Part shown: positions 33,793 through 44,223 of the stretch, in pieces | How the letters are laid out: each line of letters begins with the position of its first letter | Position numbering within the stretch: position 1 is the first letter of the stretch | Assembly: GCF_000355805.1 (NCBI RefSeq) | Contig: NZ_CM001837.1 | Span: 1,313,408 to 1,377,407 of the forward strand | Direction of reading: 5' to 3' | Source of the DNA: Dokdonia sp. PRO95 | GTDB taxonomy: Bacteria > Bacteroidota > Bacteroidia > Flavobacteriales > Flavobacteriaceae | Length of the DNA: 64,000 bases | Position numbers and translations under genes: made by a program | Notes under the pieces: model-generated | What the model was told of the DNA's origin: nothing | Seen by the model: the letters and a program-made list of their open reading frames with translations, nothing else | Databases searched by the model: none

Positions 33793-34635
33793 TTAATCCA
33801 GATAATAGATATATCCTACATTAATCCAGAAAATCCAGTCATTTACTTTATTGTCAGGTCTTGGGTCAGGGTTAAGCCCATCTACCCAGTTAGAAAAGTA
33901 GTAGTGCCATCTCAAATCTAAATTAAGATCACTTAGTACGCTTAGCTTATATCGTGTTCCTATACTTCCAGCGATTGCCCAAGTTGTTCCAGGTCGTGTG
34001 TCAACTCCAGTACCAAACTCGCCATCACCTACATTAAAGCCTTCGATTATAGCTGGTCCCGTGTCAAAAGGATCCTGAGTGTAAGGGTTGAGTACTTGTC
34101 CAAAAATATTTCCATCAGGTCTCAAATCAGTCGTAGCACTAGGATTATAAGAAACAAAGTGAGCACCAAGACTCACATATGGAGCAAATTTAAAAGCTCC
34201 TGCTGCAAAGTCTCTTATGCTAAGTGGGTAATATTCTAGATGAGAGCCTATTTCTAAAACACTAGCTTTTCCTTTGTGATTACGTAGTCTTAAACCACCA
34301 AAATCGTTGTCATCTGTTTCTGGACCAAAGTTGTCGAGATTCGTAAAATGATAATCAATTTCATTACGAACTTTAAAGTGATCATTAAAATAGGTGTATC
34401 GAGAGTAACAGTTACAATCTGCTTGATATGAGAAGTTGAGGTAGTGAACGATACCTACTCCAAATCCTGTGTTTCCTATGTTTGTTTCTTGATTTCCACG
34501 CTCACCATAGTCAGCTTGAAATGCAACTGGTCCCGCAATAACTCCAAGTTCATGCGAAAATCCAAATTGAGCATTTAAGCTCTGATGCGCCATCATAAAA
34601 GATAGCAATGCCAATAGTAGGTGCTTGGCTTTCAT
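33793..34635 (-). CDS. THC0290_0291-family outer-membrane-like protein
   Basis: This 280-residue protein has a signal peptide (about residues 1-22, ending NAQ). A body of alternating aromatic strands follows, ending in an aromatic residue pattern (NVGYIYYLD), as in small outer-membrane barrels. It matches the THC0290_0291 family of Bacteroidota, which is often found next to glutamate dehydrogenase, as here (divergent from gdhA). Function is unknown. Its promoter lies in the shared 211-bp divergent region. Confidence 0.8.
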   Translation of the reverse strand: MKAKHLLLALLSFMMAHQSLNAQFGFSHELGVIAGPVAFQADYGERGNQETNIGNTGFGVGIVHYLNFSYQADCNCYSRYTYFNDHFKVRNEIDYHFTNLDNFGPETDDNDFGGLRLRNHKGKASVLEIGSHLEYYPLSIRDFAAGAFKFAPYVSLGAHFVSYNPSATTDLRPDGNIFGQVLNPYTQDPFDTGPAIIEGFNVGDGEFGTGVDTRPGTTWAIAGSIGTRYKLSVLSDLNLDLRWHYYFSNWVDGLNPDPRPDNKVNDWIFWINVGYIYYLD

Positions 34636-34787
34636 AAGTTAGGTTGTTTGAGTGTGACAAATATATACAATAATGTCAAACACCGAAATTTCTAAGAATA
34701 TTCTACATTTTCTGTAAGTTTAATCTTACAAACTAATTTATCCATTGTGATATTCTAAAAAAAATGCACATAAAATCAAGGATACCG

Positions 34788-34795
34788 TATATTTG
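34788..34795 (+). promoter_or_regulatory. Putative -7 promoter box of gdhA
   Basis: TATATTTG fits TAnnTTTG, 51 bp before the gdhA start. The -33 element is not clear, so this is tentative. Confidence 0.4.
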
Positions 34796-34837
34796 TACTC
34801 AGTAAAAATTGATTTGTAAAATACATTCTCACAATAG

Positions 34838-36190
<1,353 letters not shown>

Positions 36191-36212
36191 TTACTGTTTC
36201 ATATAATTTTTT

Positions 36213-36240
36213 AAAAGGGTAGCTTAGGCTGCCCTTTTTT
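36213..36240 (+). terminator. Intrinsic terminator of gdhA
   Basis: Stem AAAAGGGTAGC / GCTGCCCTTTT (one wobble pair) with a T run, 22 bp after the stop codon. Confidence 0.88.
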
Positions 36241-36245
36241 GTTAC

Positions 36246-36259
36246 GCTTTCGCGAAAGC
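36246..36259. repeat. Palindrome GCTTTCGCGAAAGC, perfect copy 11
   Basis: Exact match with arms TTAC / GTAC, 5 bp after the gdhA terminator and before the porZ promoter. Confidence 0.95.
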
Positions 36260-36301
36260 GTACTTCTACATGATGTCGTACTAGCATATGTGAGTGCCTC
36301 A

Positions 36302-36333
36302 TTTCGATTCATAGTACAATAATTGTACATTTG
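36302..36333 (+). promoter_or_regulatory. Putative porZ promoter with overlapping operator-like palindrome
   Basis: A -7 box TACATTTG (36326-36333) lies 19 bp after a TTTCG (36302-36306), which fits the Bacteroidota promoter layout. A perfect palindrome GTACAATAATTGTAC (36314-36328) sits between them and overlaps the -7 box, as an operator would. Confidence 0.5.
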
Positions 36334-36363
36334 ATCGTTTTAAATAAATAAGATTTTCTTGCT

Positions 36364-38643
36364 GTGAACATACGTTTTCTTCTTATTGTATTCTTGGTTT
36401 CATCTATTGCGGTGGCACAAGATTTTTCTGAAGATTGGACAGCTCATTTTTCTTATAATCAAACCGTTGGTATCACCTCTGGCAATGATAAGGTGTACGT
36501 AGCATCTGAGAATGCGGTTTTTATCTATAATACACTAGACGGCACTACCACAAACAGGACTACAGTAAATGGTCTTTCTGGTAATTTAATCTCTTCTATA
36601 TATTATAGTGAGAGTTTTGACACGCTCTTCGTGGGTTATGAAAATGGAGTGATAGATGTTATTGTAGGTAATAATTCTGATGTACTTACGGTTGTAGATA
36701 TTTTTAATAAACCAGCCATTCCGCCAGATCGCAAGCGTATCAACCACTTTGAAGAATATAATGGGTTTGTTTTTATAGCTACAGGCTTTGGTGTGTCACT
36801 TTATGATGTAGGTAGGCTTGAGTTTGATGACTCGTATTTTATAGGCAATAATGGAGGGCTTTTAGATATAGGTAGTACTGCTGTTCAAGAACCATATATT
36901 TATGCCGCAACCCTAGATGGTGGATTACGTAGGGCACTCGTTGCAAACGAGAATCTTATAGACTTTAATAACTGGGAGACAACTCGAAATGGCGCTTTTG
37001 AGAAGGTTATAGAATTTGACAATAACCTTTACTTACAAGAGGATAATGGTCTTCTAATCTCATCTAACGGGTTAGATTTTTCTGTTTTTCAAAACTTTCC
37101 CACTTCCATTATAGATGTCCGATCTAGCGCTGAGAATATTATAGTCACACTAAACGCTAGTGTGTTTTTGTATGATGTAACTGGCACCCTAGTTCAAAAT
37201 TATGGGGCTATAGCAGATTTCAATCCTAAATATGCCACTGCACTTGTAGAAGATAGTGCTGTGTATATAGGTACTCTAGGGTCTGGTGTGGCTCTCTTTG
37301 ATATCGCAACTCCGGGAGACATAACTCGTTTATTACCTAATGGACCGTTAGAAAATGCACATTTTGACGTAGCGGCAAGTACAGGTTCTGTGTGGTCTGT
37401 TTTTGGTGATTATACTGTTTCATACAATCCATTCCCACTTAAAAGGCAGGGGATAAGTCGTTATAGTGAGGCAGAGGGATGGAGTTCTATTCCGCAGGAA
37501 GATTTCTTTGGGGCGAGCAACTTTGTGCACATTGCCATTAATGATCAAGATCCATCACGATTATATGCTAGCTCTTTTAATGGAGGACTTGTGGAAATCA
37601 TAGATGAAACTCCAAGTATTCTCTATGATGAAAATAATAGTTCGCTTTTACCGGTGGCTACCACGACAAATGATGTAAGAGTGAACGGAGGAGCATTTGA
37701 TAATGATGGTAATTTCTGGGTGACTAACGCGCGTTCTGTACTAGGTTTACAACGAGTTTCTCCTAGCGGACAGTTTACTCCATTTAATACAGAAGAGATT
37801 CTTGCTGGTGAAGATGCAAACTTGGATGCTGTTGCTATTACCCCAGATGGTAAAATTTTTGTAGGAACAGATAGAAGAGGTGTTATTGGTTTTAATCCAA
37901 GTACAAATACATTTGCTCGTCTAGCAGGCGAAGATGGTGCTGGAAACTTACCTATAGATGATATACGATCACTAGCGGTAGATAGAAACGGAGCGCTGTG
38001 GATAGGCACAAGATTAGGTTTGCGAGTGCTATTTGCTCCTTCACAACTCTTTGAAGATCCTCAGTTAAGCGCAAATGCTATTATAATATTACAAGATGGT
38101 ATTGCTCAAGAATTACTTAATGATCAGGTGGTAACAGATATTATTGTAGATGGCGCAAATAATAAGTGGCTTGCTACTGCAGATTCAGGAGTGTTTTATG
38201 TGAGTCCGAATGGTCAAGAAACGATTTTTCATTTTACTACAGATAATTCGCCGCTTCCTTCAAATACGGTGCAATCTGTAGCAATTGATCCAGAAACTGG
38301 TAGTGTGTACTTTGGTACGATAAGAGGAATGGTAGCTTTTGATGGCTCCTCTACTGCACCAGCCGAAGATCTTGAAGAAGTGCTCGTGTACCCAAACCCG
38401 GTAAGGCCTGGGTTTAACGGTAATGTGCGTATAGAAGGGCTTACTGCAAATACTAATGTGAAGATTACAGATCTAGTGGGCAATCTTGTCTATGAAGAAA
38501 ATACCACGGGGGGAAGCATTGAGTGGGATACAACCGCTTTTGGGCGACATAAAGTAGCATCCGGAGTATATCTCATTATTATTACGGGACCACCAGAAGA
38601 GCTGCAAGAAACTACCATTAAGAAAGTCATGATCATTAGATAA
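36364..38643 (+). CDS. porZ: PorZ-like T9SS component (two-component-type beta-propellers plus CTD)
   Basis: This 759-residue protein has a signal peptide (NIRFLLIVFLVSSIAVAQ). Two regulator-type beta-propellers follow (about residues 25-340 and 345-650; units such as IGTRLGLRVLF and FDNDGNFWVTNARSVLG), and then a T9SS C-terminal domain (about 670-759; VLVYPNPVRPGFNGNVRIEGL...SGVYLIIITG). This architecture and the position immediately before recO fit PorZ, the cell-surface T9SS protein that delivers anionic lipopolysaccharide for attachment of cargo. It starts at GTG; the next in-frame start would remove the signal peptide. Its stop codon overlaps the recO start by one base. Confidence 0.85.
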   Translation: MNIRFLLIVFLVSSIAVAQDFSEDWTAHFSYNQTVGITSGNDKVYVASENAVFIYNTLDGTTTNRTTVNGLSGNLISSIYYSESFDTLFVGYENGVIDVIVGNNSDVLTVVDIFNKPAIPPDRKRINHFEEYNGFVFIATGFGVSLYDVGRLEFDDSYFIGNNGGLLDIGSTAVQEPYIYAATLDGGLRRALVANENLIDFNNWETTRNGAFEKVIEFDNNLYLQEDNGLLISSNGLDFSVFQNFPTSIIDVRSSAENIIVTLNASVFLYDVTGTLVQNYGAIADFNPKYATALVEDSAVYIGTLGSGVALFDIATPGDITRLLPNGPLENAHFDVAASTGSVWSVFGDYTVSYNPFPLKRQGISRYSEAEGWSSIPQEDFFGASNFVHIAINDQDPSRLYASSFNGGLVEIIDETPSILYDENNSSLLPVATTTNDVRVNGGAFDNDGNFWVTNARSVLGLQRVSPSGQFTPFNTEEILAGEDANLDAVAITPDGKIFVGTDRRGVIGFNPSTNTFARLAGEDGAGNLPIDDIRSLAVDRNGALWIGTRLGLRVLFAPSQLFEDPQLSANAIIILQDGIAQELLNDQVVTDIIVDGANNKWLATADSGVFYVSPNGQETIFHFTTDNSPLPSNTVQSVAIDPETGSVYFGTIRGMVAFDGSSTAPAEDLEEVLVYPNPVRPGFNGNVRIEGLTANTNVKITDLVGNLVYEENTTGGSIEWDTTAFGRHKVASGVYLIIITGPPEELQETTIKKVMIIR

Positions 38644-39362
38644 TGCTAGTAAAAACAGAAGCCATTGTATTTTCTGCTCTTAAATATGGAGAGGCAGATC
38701 TCATTGTAAAAGCATTTACACAAAGTAGCGGACTCAAATCTTATCTCATTAGAGGAGTTTTAAAATCAAAGAAAGGTAAGCTTCGAGTTGCCATGTTTCA
38801 GCCGCTCACACATTTAGAGATTGAAGCAAATCATAAGGATAAAGGCACGCTGGAAAGTATACGCGAGGCAAAAGTGGTCACGCATTACACAAGCTTGCAT
38901 ACGGAAGTGGCAAAAAGTGCCATTGTTTTTTTTATTGCAGATGTACTTAGATCTTCTGTGCAAGAGGAAGAAGAAAACGTTCCTCTCTTTGATTTTATAG
39001 TGAACGCTAGCTTATGGCTAGATTTAAATAATACGATTGCAAATTTTCATTTACTATTTCTTTTGAAGCTAAGTGGCTACTTAGGTTTTTATCCAGATGA
39101 CTCAGAGGTTCAGCATGAGTACTTTAACTTGATAGATGGAATGTTTGAAAATGCTGAGACAAGTATTTACTGTCGTTCTGGGCAGGATATTGAGTTGTTA
39201 AAGTTATTCTTGGGCACAAATTTTGATGCATTAGTTTCTATCAAACTAAACCAAAAACAGCGCACCTCTTTTCTCAACATGCTATTACAGTATTATGAGT
39301 TACATTTACACGGTTTTAAAAAACCTAGATCACTAGCGGTGCTCAATTCAATTTTCAGCTAA
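38643..39362 (+). CDS. recO: DNA repair protein RecO
   Basis: This 239-residue protein has the N-terminal OB fold (KTEAIVFSALKYGEADLIVKAFTQSSGLKSYLIRGVLKSKKGKLRVAMFQPLTHLEIE) and the helical C-terminal domain of RecO. RecO loads RecA on SSB-coated gaps and anneals strands. The Cys-rich zinc site of some RecO proteins is absent, as is usual in this phylum. It overlaps porZ by one base and is followed directly by a TonB receptor gene, so the three form one transcription unit. Confidence 0.93.
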   Translation: MLVKTEAIVFSALKYGEADLIVKAFTQSSGLKSYLIRGVLKSKKGKLRVAMFQPLTHLEIEANHKDKGTLESIREAKVVTHYTSLHTEVAKSAIVFFIADVLRSSVQEEEENVPLFDFIVNASLWLDLNNTIANFHLLFLLKLSGYLGFYPDDSEVQHEYFNLIDGMFENAETSIYCRSGQDIELLKLFLGTNFDALVSIKLNQKQRTSFLNMLLQYYELHLHGFKKPRSLAVLNSIFS

Positions 39363-41774
39363 ATGCGCATACTTTTTACCCTACTCTTATTAGTAGCTGT
39401 CTCTGTACAAGCCCAAAAAATCACGGTGCTTGATGTAGACACGCGCGAACCTATAATAGGAGTTGCTATTTTTAATAAAGATAAAAGTAAAAGTGCCCTC
39501 ACAGATTTTGATGGGAGAGCAGATGTGACCGCTTTCGCGAAAGCGGAAATCCTTTATTTTCAAGAAGTCGCACATAAAGATGCGCAATACAGCAAAGCTC
39601 AGATCATAGCCCTTTCTAATAGAATCTTCTTGAAGCAGAAGGATAATCAGCTTACGGAAATTGTGCTCTCTGCAAGCAAATTTGCACAAAGCCGAAAGAA
39701 CGTTCCACAAAAAATAGTAGGAATCTCTTCTGAAGATATACAGCGCGCAAACCCACAAACTGCAGCAGATTTACTACAGGCAAGTGGCTCTGTGTTTGTT
39801 CAAAAAAGTCAGCAAGGTGGAGGTAGTCCTTTGATAAGAGGATTCTCTACAAATAGGTTACTCATCACGTTAGATGGCGTTCGTTTTAATACCGCAATCT
39901 TTAGAGGTGGAAACGTACAGAATGTAATCTCAATAGATCCATTTACTATAGATCGCACAGAGGTGCTACTAGGTCCAGGATCCGTAATTTACGGTAGTGA
40001 TGCCGTGGGAGGAGTAATGAATTTTTATACAAAGCAACCTAAGCTTTCATTTACAGAAAATCACTTAGTTACTGGTACTGCTGTCGCACGTGTAAACACT
40101 GCAAATAATGAGAGGACAGGGCATTTTGATATCAATATAGGGAAGCGCAACTGGTCTTTTCTTACTAGTGCAAGCTACTCAGATTATGATGACCAGCGTC
40201 AAGGGAAGCATGGCCCAGATGATTATTTACGTACTGATTTTGTAAAAATTATAGACGGCGTTGATACCGCCGTGGTTAATGATGATCCTTTAATACAAGA
40301 AGGCTCAGCTTTTAACTCATTAAACTTGATGCAAAAAGTGCGTTTTAGGCCTAACGATACTTGGGATTTTAACCTAGGTCTTATTTATGCCACTACATCA
40401 GATTACGATCGTTATGATAGATTAACGAGAAAAAGAGATGGAGAGTTTAGAGCTGCAGAGTGGTTTTATGGTCCGCAACAATGGTTTATGACTAATCTGC
40501 AGATTGATAAAGAGGGTTATGGGAGTTTTTATAATCGTGCAAGAGCAACCATAACGTACCAAAACTCTAAGGAAAGTAGAAACGATCGGGATTTTGGCGG
40601 AACAGATTTTTTTGAAACAGATGAGAATGTAGATGCTTTTTCTGTAGGCTTAGATTTTACAAAAAACCTGAAGTCAAAGCGCAATAAAGTCTTTTATGGA
40701 CTAGAGTATGTATATAATAAAGTAGGATCTAATGGTCAAGTAACAGATATCACTACGGGAACTATAAGCAATCAGGCTTCTCGTTATCCAGACGGATCTA
40801 CATGGCAGTCTCTTGCTGCTTACGGTACTATACAATTAGAACTTACAGAGAAGACACGCCTGCAATCTGGATTGCGTTATAACCACATATTTCTTGCAGC
40901 AGACTTTTCTGATAATAATGAGTTTTTTGCACTGCCTTTTGACAAAGCAGATTTAAGTACTGGAAATCTTACAGGAAGCATAGGTGTCACTCATGAAATA
41001 TCTAAAACAGTAAGCCTCAAAGCAAACCTCGGAACAGCGTTTAGAGCACCTAACATTGATGATGTAGGTAAAATATTTGATAGCGAGCCAGGATCTGTAG
41101 TTGTGCCTAATCCTAATCTTAAATCTGAGTATGCATACAATGGCGAACTAGGATTTAATTTCAATTTTTCTAACGCACTAAGGCTGGATGTAAACGGTTA
41201 TTACACATTGCTAGAGAATGCATTAGTACGTCGTGATTTTGATCTTGATGGCGTGACAGAGATAGCATATCAAGGTGAATTAAGCAATGTACAAGCGATA
41301 CAGAATGCCTCAAAAGCTGAGGTTTATGGTATAGAAATAGGTGCAGATGCAAAGCTCTCTAAAACCTTAAAGCTTACAGGGCAGTTTAATTATACGAGTG
41401 GTGTAGAACAAGACGAAGATGGTAGTTACATACCTTTTAGGCACGTGGCACCGCTTTTTGGTAATAACCATTTAATATGGACTAGTAATAAATGGACGCT
41501 AGATGCTTCGGTGGCTTATAGTGGCTCTTTTGATTTTGATGAGCTCGCTCCTAGTCAGCAAAGTAACTCACACCTTTATGCACTAGACGGAGATGGTAAT
41601 CCTTACTCGCCTAGCTGGTATGAACTTAGTTTAGGGAGCCGTTATGTGCTTTCAGATAGTTGGTCTTTTACAGCAAATCTTGATAATATTACAGACCAGC
41701 GATACCGTACATATTCATCCGGAATAGCTGCTGCGGGAAGAAATCTAATACTGGCGGCGACTTATAATTTTTAA
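39363..41774 (+). CDS. TonB-dependent receptor (haem/haemoglobin-receptor-like)
   Basis: This 803-residue outer-membrane receptor has a signal peptide (ending VQAQK), a carboxypeptidase-D-like domain (about 20-100), a plug (about 115-240; LIRGFSTNRLLITLDGVRFN, PGSVIYGSDAVGGVMNFYT) and a 22-stranded barrel ending LAATYNF. The plug fits the TonB-haemoglobin receptor group, but cargo is not proven; no haem ligands can be assigned. The AFAKA at residues 57-61 is encoded by a palindrome copy inside the carboxypeptidase-D-like domain. The gene begins where recO ends. Confidence 0.9.
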   Translation: MRILFTLLLLVAVSVQAQKITVLDVDTREPIIGVAIFNKDKSKSALTDFDGRADVTAFAKAEILYFQEVAHKDAQYSKAQIIALSNRIFLKQKDNQLTEIVLSASKFAQSRKNVPQKIVGISSEDIQRANPQTAADLLQASGSVFVQKSQQGGGSPLIRGFSTNRLLITLDGVRFNTAIFRGGNVQNVISIDPFTIDRTEVLLGPGSVIYGSDAVGGVMNFYTKQPKLSFTENHLVTGTAVARVNTANNERTGHFDINIGKRNWSFLTSASYSDYDDQRQGKHGPDDYLRTDFVKIIDGVDTAVVNDDPLIQEGSAFNSLNLMQKVRFRPNDTWDFNLGLIYATTSDYDRYDRLTRKRDGEFRAAEWFYGPQQWFMTNLQIDKEGYGSFYNRARATITYQNSKESRNDRDFGGTDFFETDENVDAFSVGLDFTKNLKSKRNKVFYGLEYVYNKVGSNGQVTDITTGTISNQASRYPDGSTWQSLAAYGTIQLELTEKTRLQSGLRYNHIFLAADFSDNNEFFALPFDKADLSTGNLTGSIGVTHEISKTVSLKANLGTAFRAPNIDDVGKIFDSEPGSVVVPNPNLKSEYAYNGELGFNFNFSNALRLDVNGYYTLLENALVRRDFDLDGVTEIAYQGELSNVQAIQNASKAEVYGIEIGADAKLSKTLKLTGQFNYTSGVEQDEDGSYIPFRHVAPLFGNNHLIWTSNKWTLDASVAYSGSFDFDELAPSQQSNSHLYALDGDGNPYSPSWYELSLGSRYVLSDSWSFTANLDNITDQRYRTYSSGIAAAGRNLILAATYNF
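39531..39544. repeat. Palindrome GCTTTCGCGAAAGC, perfect copy 12 (inside the TonB receptor gene)
   Basis: Exact match inside the coding sequence, read as Ala-Phe-Ala-Lys-Ala at residues 57-61. Confidence 0.95.
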
Positions 41775-41780
41775 TGTTAC

Positions 41781-41794
41781 GCTTTCGCGAAAGC
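41781..41794. repeat. Palindrome GCTTTCGCGAAAGC, perfect copy 13
   Basis: Exact match with arms TTAC / GTAA in the 36-bp gap between convergent TonB receptor and rsmI genes. A-tracts follow on the plus strand, so it is not a usual intrinsic terminator, although none other is present. Confidence 0.95.
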
Positions 41795-41810
41795 GTAAAA
41801 AACCATTTAA

Positions 41811-42485
41811 CTACTTGCTTTTACCACCTACTATGATGACAATCTCACCCTTAGGAGGTTTGTTTGTGTAATGGGCAAGTACTTCTGTAGCAGTCCCGCG
41901 CACGGTTTCCTCATGTAATTTTGTAATCTCTCGAGAGACAGAAACCGGGCGATCCTCTCCAAAATATTCTATAAAATGGCCTAAGGTCTTTACTAGCTTG
42001 TGAGGAGACTCATAAATAATCATCGTGCGTGTCTCTTCTTGAAGAGCTAGAAAGCGAGTTTGGCGCCCTTTCTTTACAGGAAGAAAACCTTCAAAAACAA
42101 ACTTATCATTAGGGAAGCCGCTATTTACAAGTGCAGGTACAAATGCTGTTGCACCTGGTAAACAGTCTACCTCTATACCTGCCTCTACACAAGCTCTAGT
42201 AAGTAAAAAACCAGGGTCAGAAATGGCAGGTGTACCTGCGTCACTTATACAAGCTATGGTCTCACCGGCTGCAATGCGTTGTACGATAGCATCTACAGTT
42301 TTATGCTCATTGTGCATATGGTGACTCATCATCTGCGTGCCTATTTCGTAATACTTAAGTAGTTTGCCGCTGGTGCGTGTATCTTCTGCAAGAATAAGAT
42401 CTGCTTCCTTAAGTATGCGAATAGCACGGAAGGTCATATCTTCAAGATTACCAATAGGCGTAGGAACTAAGTAGAGTTTTGACAT
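41811..42485 (-). CDS. rsmI: 16S rRNA (cytidine-1402-2'-O)-methyltransferase
   Basis: This 224-residue protein has the RsmI start MSKLYLVPTPIGNLEDMTFRAIRILKEADLILAEDTRTS, the SAM-binding loop (CISDAGTPAISDPGF), and GATAFVPALVNSGF. RsmI methylates C1402 in the ribosomal P site. It is somewhat short (many are about 280 residues), because the C-terminal extra domain is missing, which is common in Bacteroidota. No partner gene is coupled to it. Confidence 0.95.
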   Translation of the reverse strand: MSKLYLVPTPIGNLEDMTFRAIRILKEADLILAEDTRTSGKLLKYYEIGTQMMSHHMHNEHKTVDAIVQRIAAGETIACISDAGTPAISDPGFLLTRACVEAGIEVDCLPGATAFVPALVNSGFPNDKFVFEGFLPVKKGRQTRFLALQEETRTMIIYESPHKLVKTLGHFIEYFGEDRPVSVSREITKLHEETVRGTATEVLAHYTNKPPKGEIVIIVGGKSK

Positions 42486-42526
42486 GCCGCAAAGTTAGTG
42501 ATTAATGATAGTTTGTAGTTGTAAAA

Positions 42527-42889
42527 CTAGCGATACATAGGTCTCACTTCTTTCCCAAAAAAGTAAGAAGCAAGAAGTAATACTAATGCAACGAGCGTCA
42601 AAGTAATATCATGATCTGCCTTGTAGTGGGCGGCAGCTGCGAGAACTACGTCAAAAAATATTCCAGCATAAGCCCACTCCGTAAGCCAGGGTATACCTCG
42701 CCACAATAACATGAGGATTGCACATATTTTCAATACCGCTAGCGGTATTACAACGTACGTAGGATAATTAAGAGCCTTAAAAAAACCTTCAACCATCTCT
42801 GTATTTCTAAAATACATTTGAGCAGAGTAGAGCATGATAGCACAAATGCCTATTGTGGTGATCCAATAAATAATACGTTGTACTTTCAT
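42527..42889 (-). CDS. DoxX-family membrane protein
   Basis: This 120-residue protein has four hydrophobic segments (about residues 5-23, 42-62, 68-88, 93-112) and the DoxX-like pattern. Several DoxX proteins take part in quinone-linked redox or envelope stress; no specific role is evident here. Its start overlaps the end of the preceding gene (ATGA), so they are coupled. Confidence 0.85.
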   Translation of the reverse strand: MKVQRIIYWITTIGICAIMLYSAQMYFRNTEMVEGFFKALNYPTYVVIPLAVLKICAILMLLWRGIPWLTEWAYAGIFFDVVLAAAAHYKADHDITLTLVALVLLLASYFFGKEVRPMYR

Positions 42890-43242
42890 GGTAAGCTAGT
42901 TTTGATTTTAGAATTAAACTCTTTGAGTTTTGTTTTAAGAACTTTGCCTTCGTCGTAACTAATCCTAAAAGCTTTTAATGAATGTGTGAAAACTTCATTA
43001 TTGGTAGTAATTAATAGTTGTTCTTTTAATCCGTTATAGCTTACAGCGTCAATTTTCTGAAATTTTTTATGCAGTACCATCCTGTTTTCAATAATAAACA
43101 TAAGATCAGTCTCGGAAAGAGTGATTTTATCAACCTTGGCTTTTTTGAATGTCAACAATAGTGATAAAAAAATATTATTATTTATAATGGCACTCTCTAA
43201 GAACGTGGATGCAGATTTCTTCTTTAAAATAGTTGTTTGCAA
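42886..43242 (-). CDS. Conserved small protein of unknown function
   Basis: This 118-residue protein starts at TTG (MQTTILKKKSASTFLESAII) and contains alternating charged and hydrophobic stretches, suggestive of a PH-like or beta-rich fold in the second half (IDAVSYNGLKEQLLITTNNEVFTHSLKAFRISYDEG). No motif is recognised. It is coupled to the DoxX gene by a 4-bp overlap and follows the 282-residue gene by 19 bp, forming a three-gene unit of unknown function. Confidence 0.6.
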   Translation of the reverse strand: MQTTILKKKSASTFLESAIINNNIFLSLLLTFKKAKVDKITLSETDLMFIIENRMVLHKKFQKIDAVSYNGLKEQLLITTNNEVFTHSLKAFRISYDEGKVLKTKLKEFNSKIKTSLP

Positions 43243-43261
43243 AAGTCAATAGGGCATTTAT

Positions 43262-44110
43262 CTACGAATACCGTCCTTCCACAATTTCAAGAAAGCGAGT
43301 TTCTTGTGCTTCTTTACCTTCCCAGTTATTATAATCAGGTTTTACCATCTGAGATATAAAAGTGTTAGCTTCTGCTGCAGAGCCAAAAGTTTCTAGTTGG
43401 CTTAAAACTCTATTATAGTCTGAGGTGCTTCCAGCGAATAGATGTTTTATGAAGGAGAGCTTGTCGTTAAGTCCAATTTTTAAACCGGTTTTTAAACGGT
43501 CATTAAGATTCTTAGGCTTATCATTTACACTTTCTTTGTTAGAAGTTTCCTTAGGTTCAAAAATGGGCATTTGGCCATATTCATTCCCAATTTCAAAACT
43601 ATCGGCCTTTCCTACTGCTGGTTGAGGTGGTATGATTGCGTCTATTACCTTATCAATATCTGCAGCTTCAGGAGTCATTTCTGGCCACATATCTTTTATT
43701 TTTTCAATTACAGGCTCATGTACAGGCTCATCATTATCATTGTATTGAGTGCCATCTGGTCTGTGATGATCGTCTGTTCCTTTTGCTTCGGCATATCTAG
43801 CTTGGTTATCTGCTAGTATCTCGGCAGGCGTTCTTGTAGGTGATGGAGTCGTCGTGGTTTGAGTTTCTAGATTAGTTAGTGACGCTTCGCTTGCTGGCGC
43901 AAGTTCCTCATTTACCATTACTTCCTCTAGTTCTCTTAGTCCCAAGGTAGGTTTTCCTGCATTTTCAAGTTGTTCTGCATAAGCTAGAACAGTGAGCTTT
44001 TCGTGCAGTTTTCTAGTTGTATCTGCCAGTTGTTTATAATCTGCATTGTCGCGTAGTTGTAGAATTTTATGAGCTATGCTTACGAGTTCTGCCTTGATAG
44101 TTTTCTTCAT
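43262..44110 (-). CDS. Bacteroidota-specific protein of unknown function
   Basis: This 282-residue protein has a helical N-terminal region (about 1-65), a long disordered, Thr/Pro/Asp-rich middle (about 80-190), and a conserved C-terminal domain (about 205-282; KNLNDRLKTGLKIGLNDKLSFIKHLF...YNRVLSQLETF). That C-terminal segment recurs in uncharacterised proteins of this phylum. There is no signal peptide or membrane helix. It leads an operon with the next two genes and diverges from tdk. Confidence 0.7.
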   Translation of the reverse strand: MKKTIKAELVSIAHKILQLRDNADYKQLADTTRKLHEKLTVLAYAEQLENAGKPTLGLRELEEVMVNEELAPASEASLTNLETQTTTTPSPTRTPAEILADNQARYAEAKGTDDHHRPDGTQYNDNDEPVHEPVIEKIKDMWPEMTPEAADIDKVIDAIIPPQPAVGKADSFEIGNEYGQMPIFEPKETSNKESVNDKPKNLNDRLKTGLKIGLNDKLSFIKHLFAGSTSDYNRVLSQLETFGSAAEANTFISQMVKPDYNNWEGKEAQETRFLEIVEGRYS

Positions 44111-44223
44111 AACTTTGAGATATGTGGAGCGGTTTCAACGTAATTTTGATACATTTACCTCTGCCTTAATCATTGGGATTAATAAAACGGAATTATTACC
44201 GTTTTGGTCTAGAAAAGTACAAA

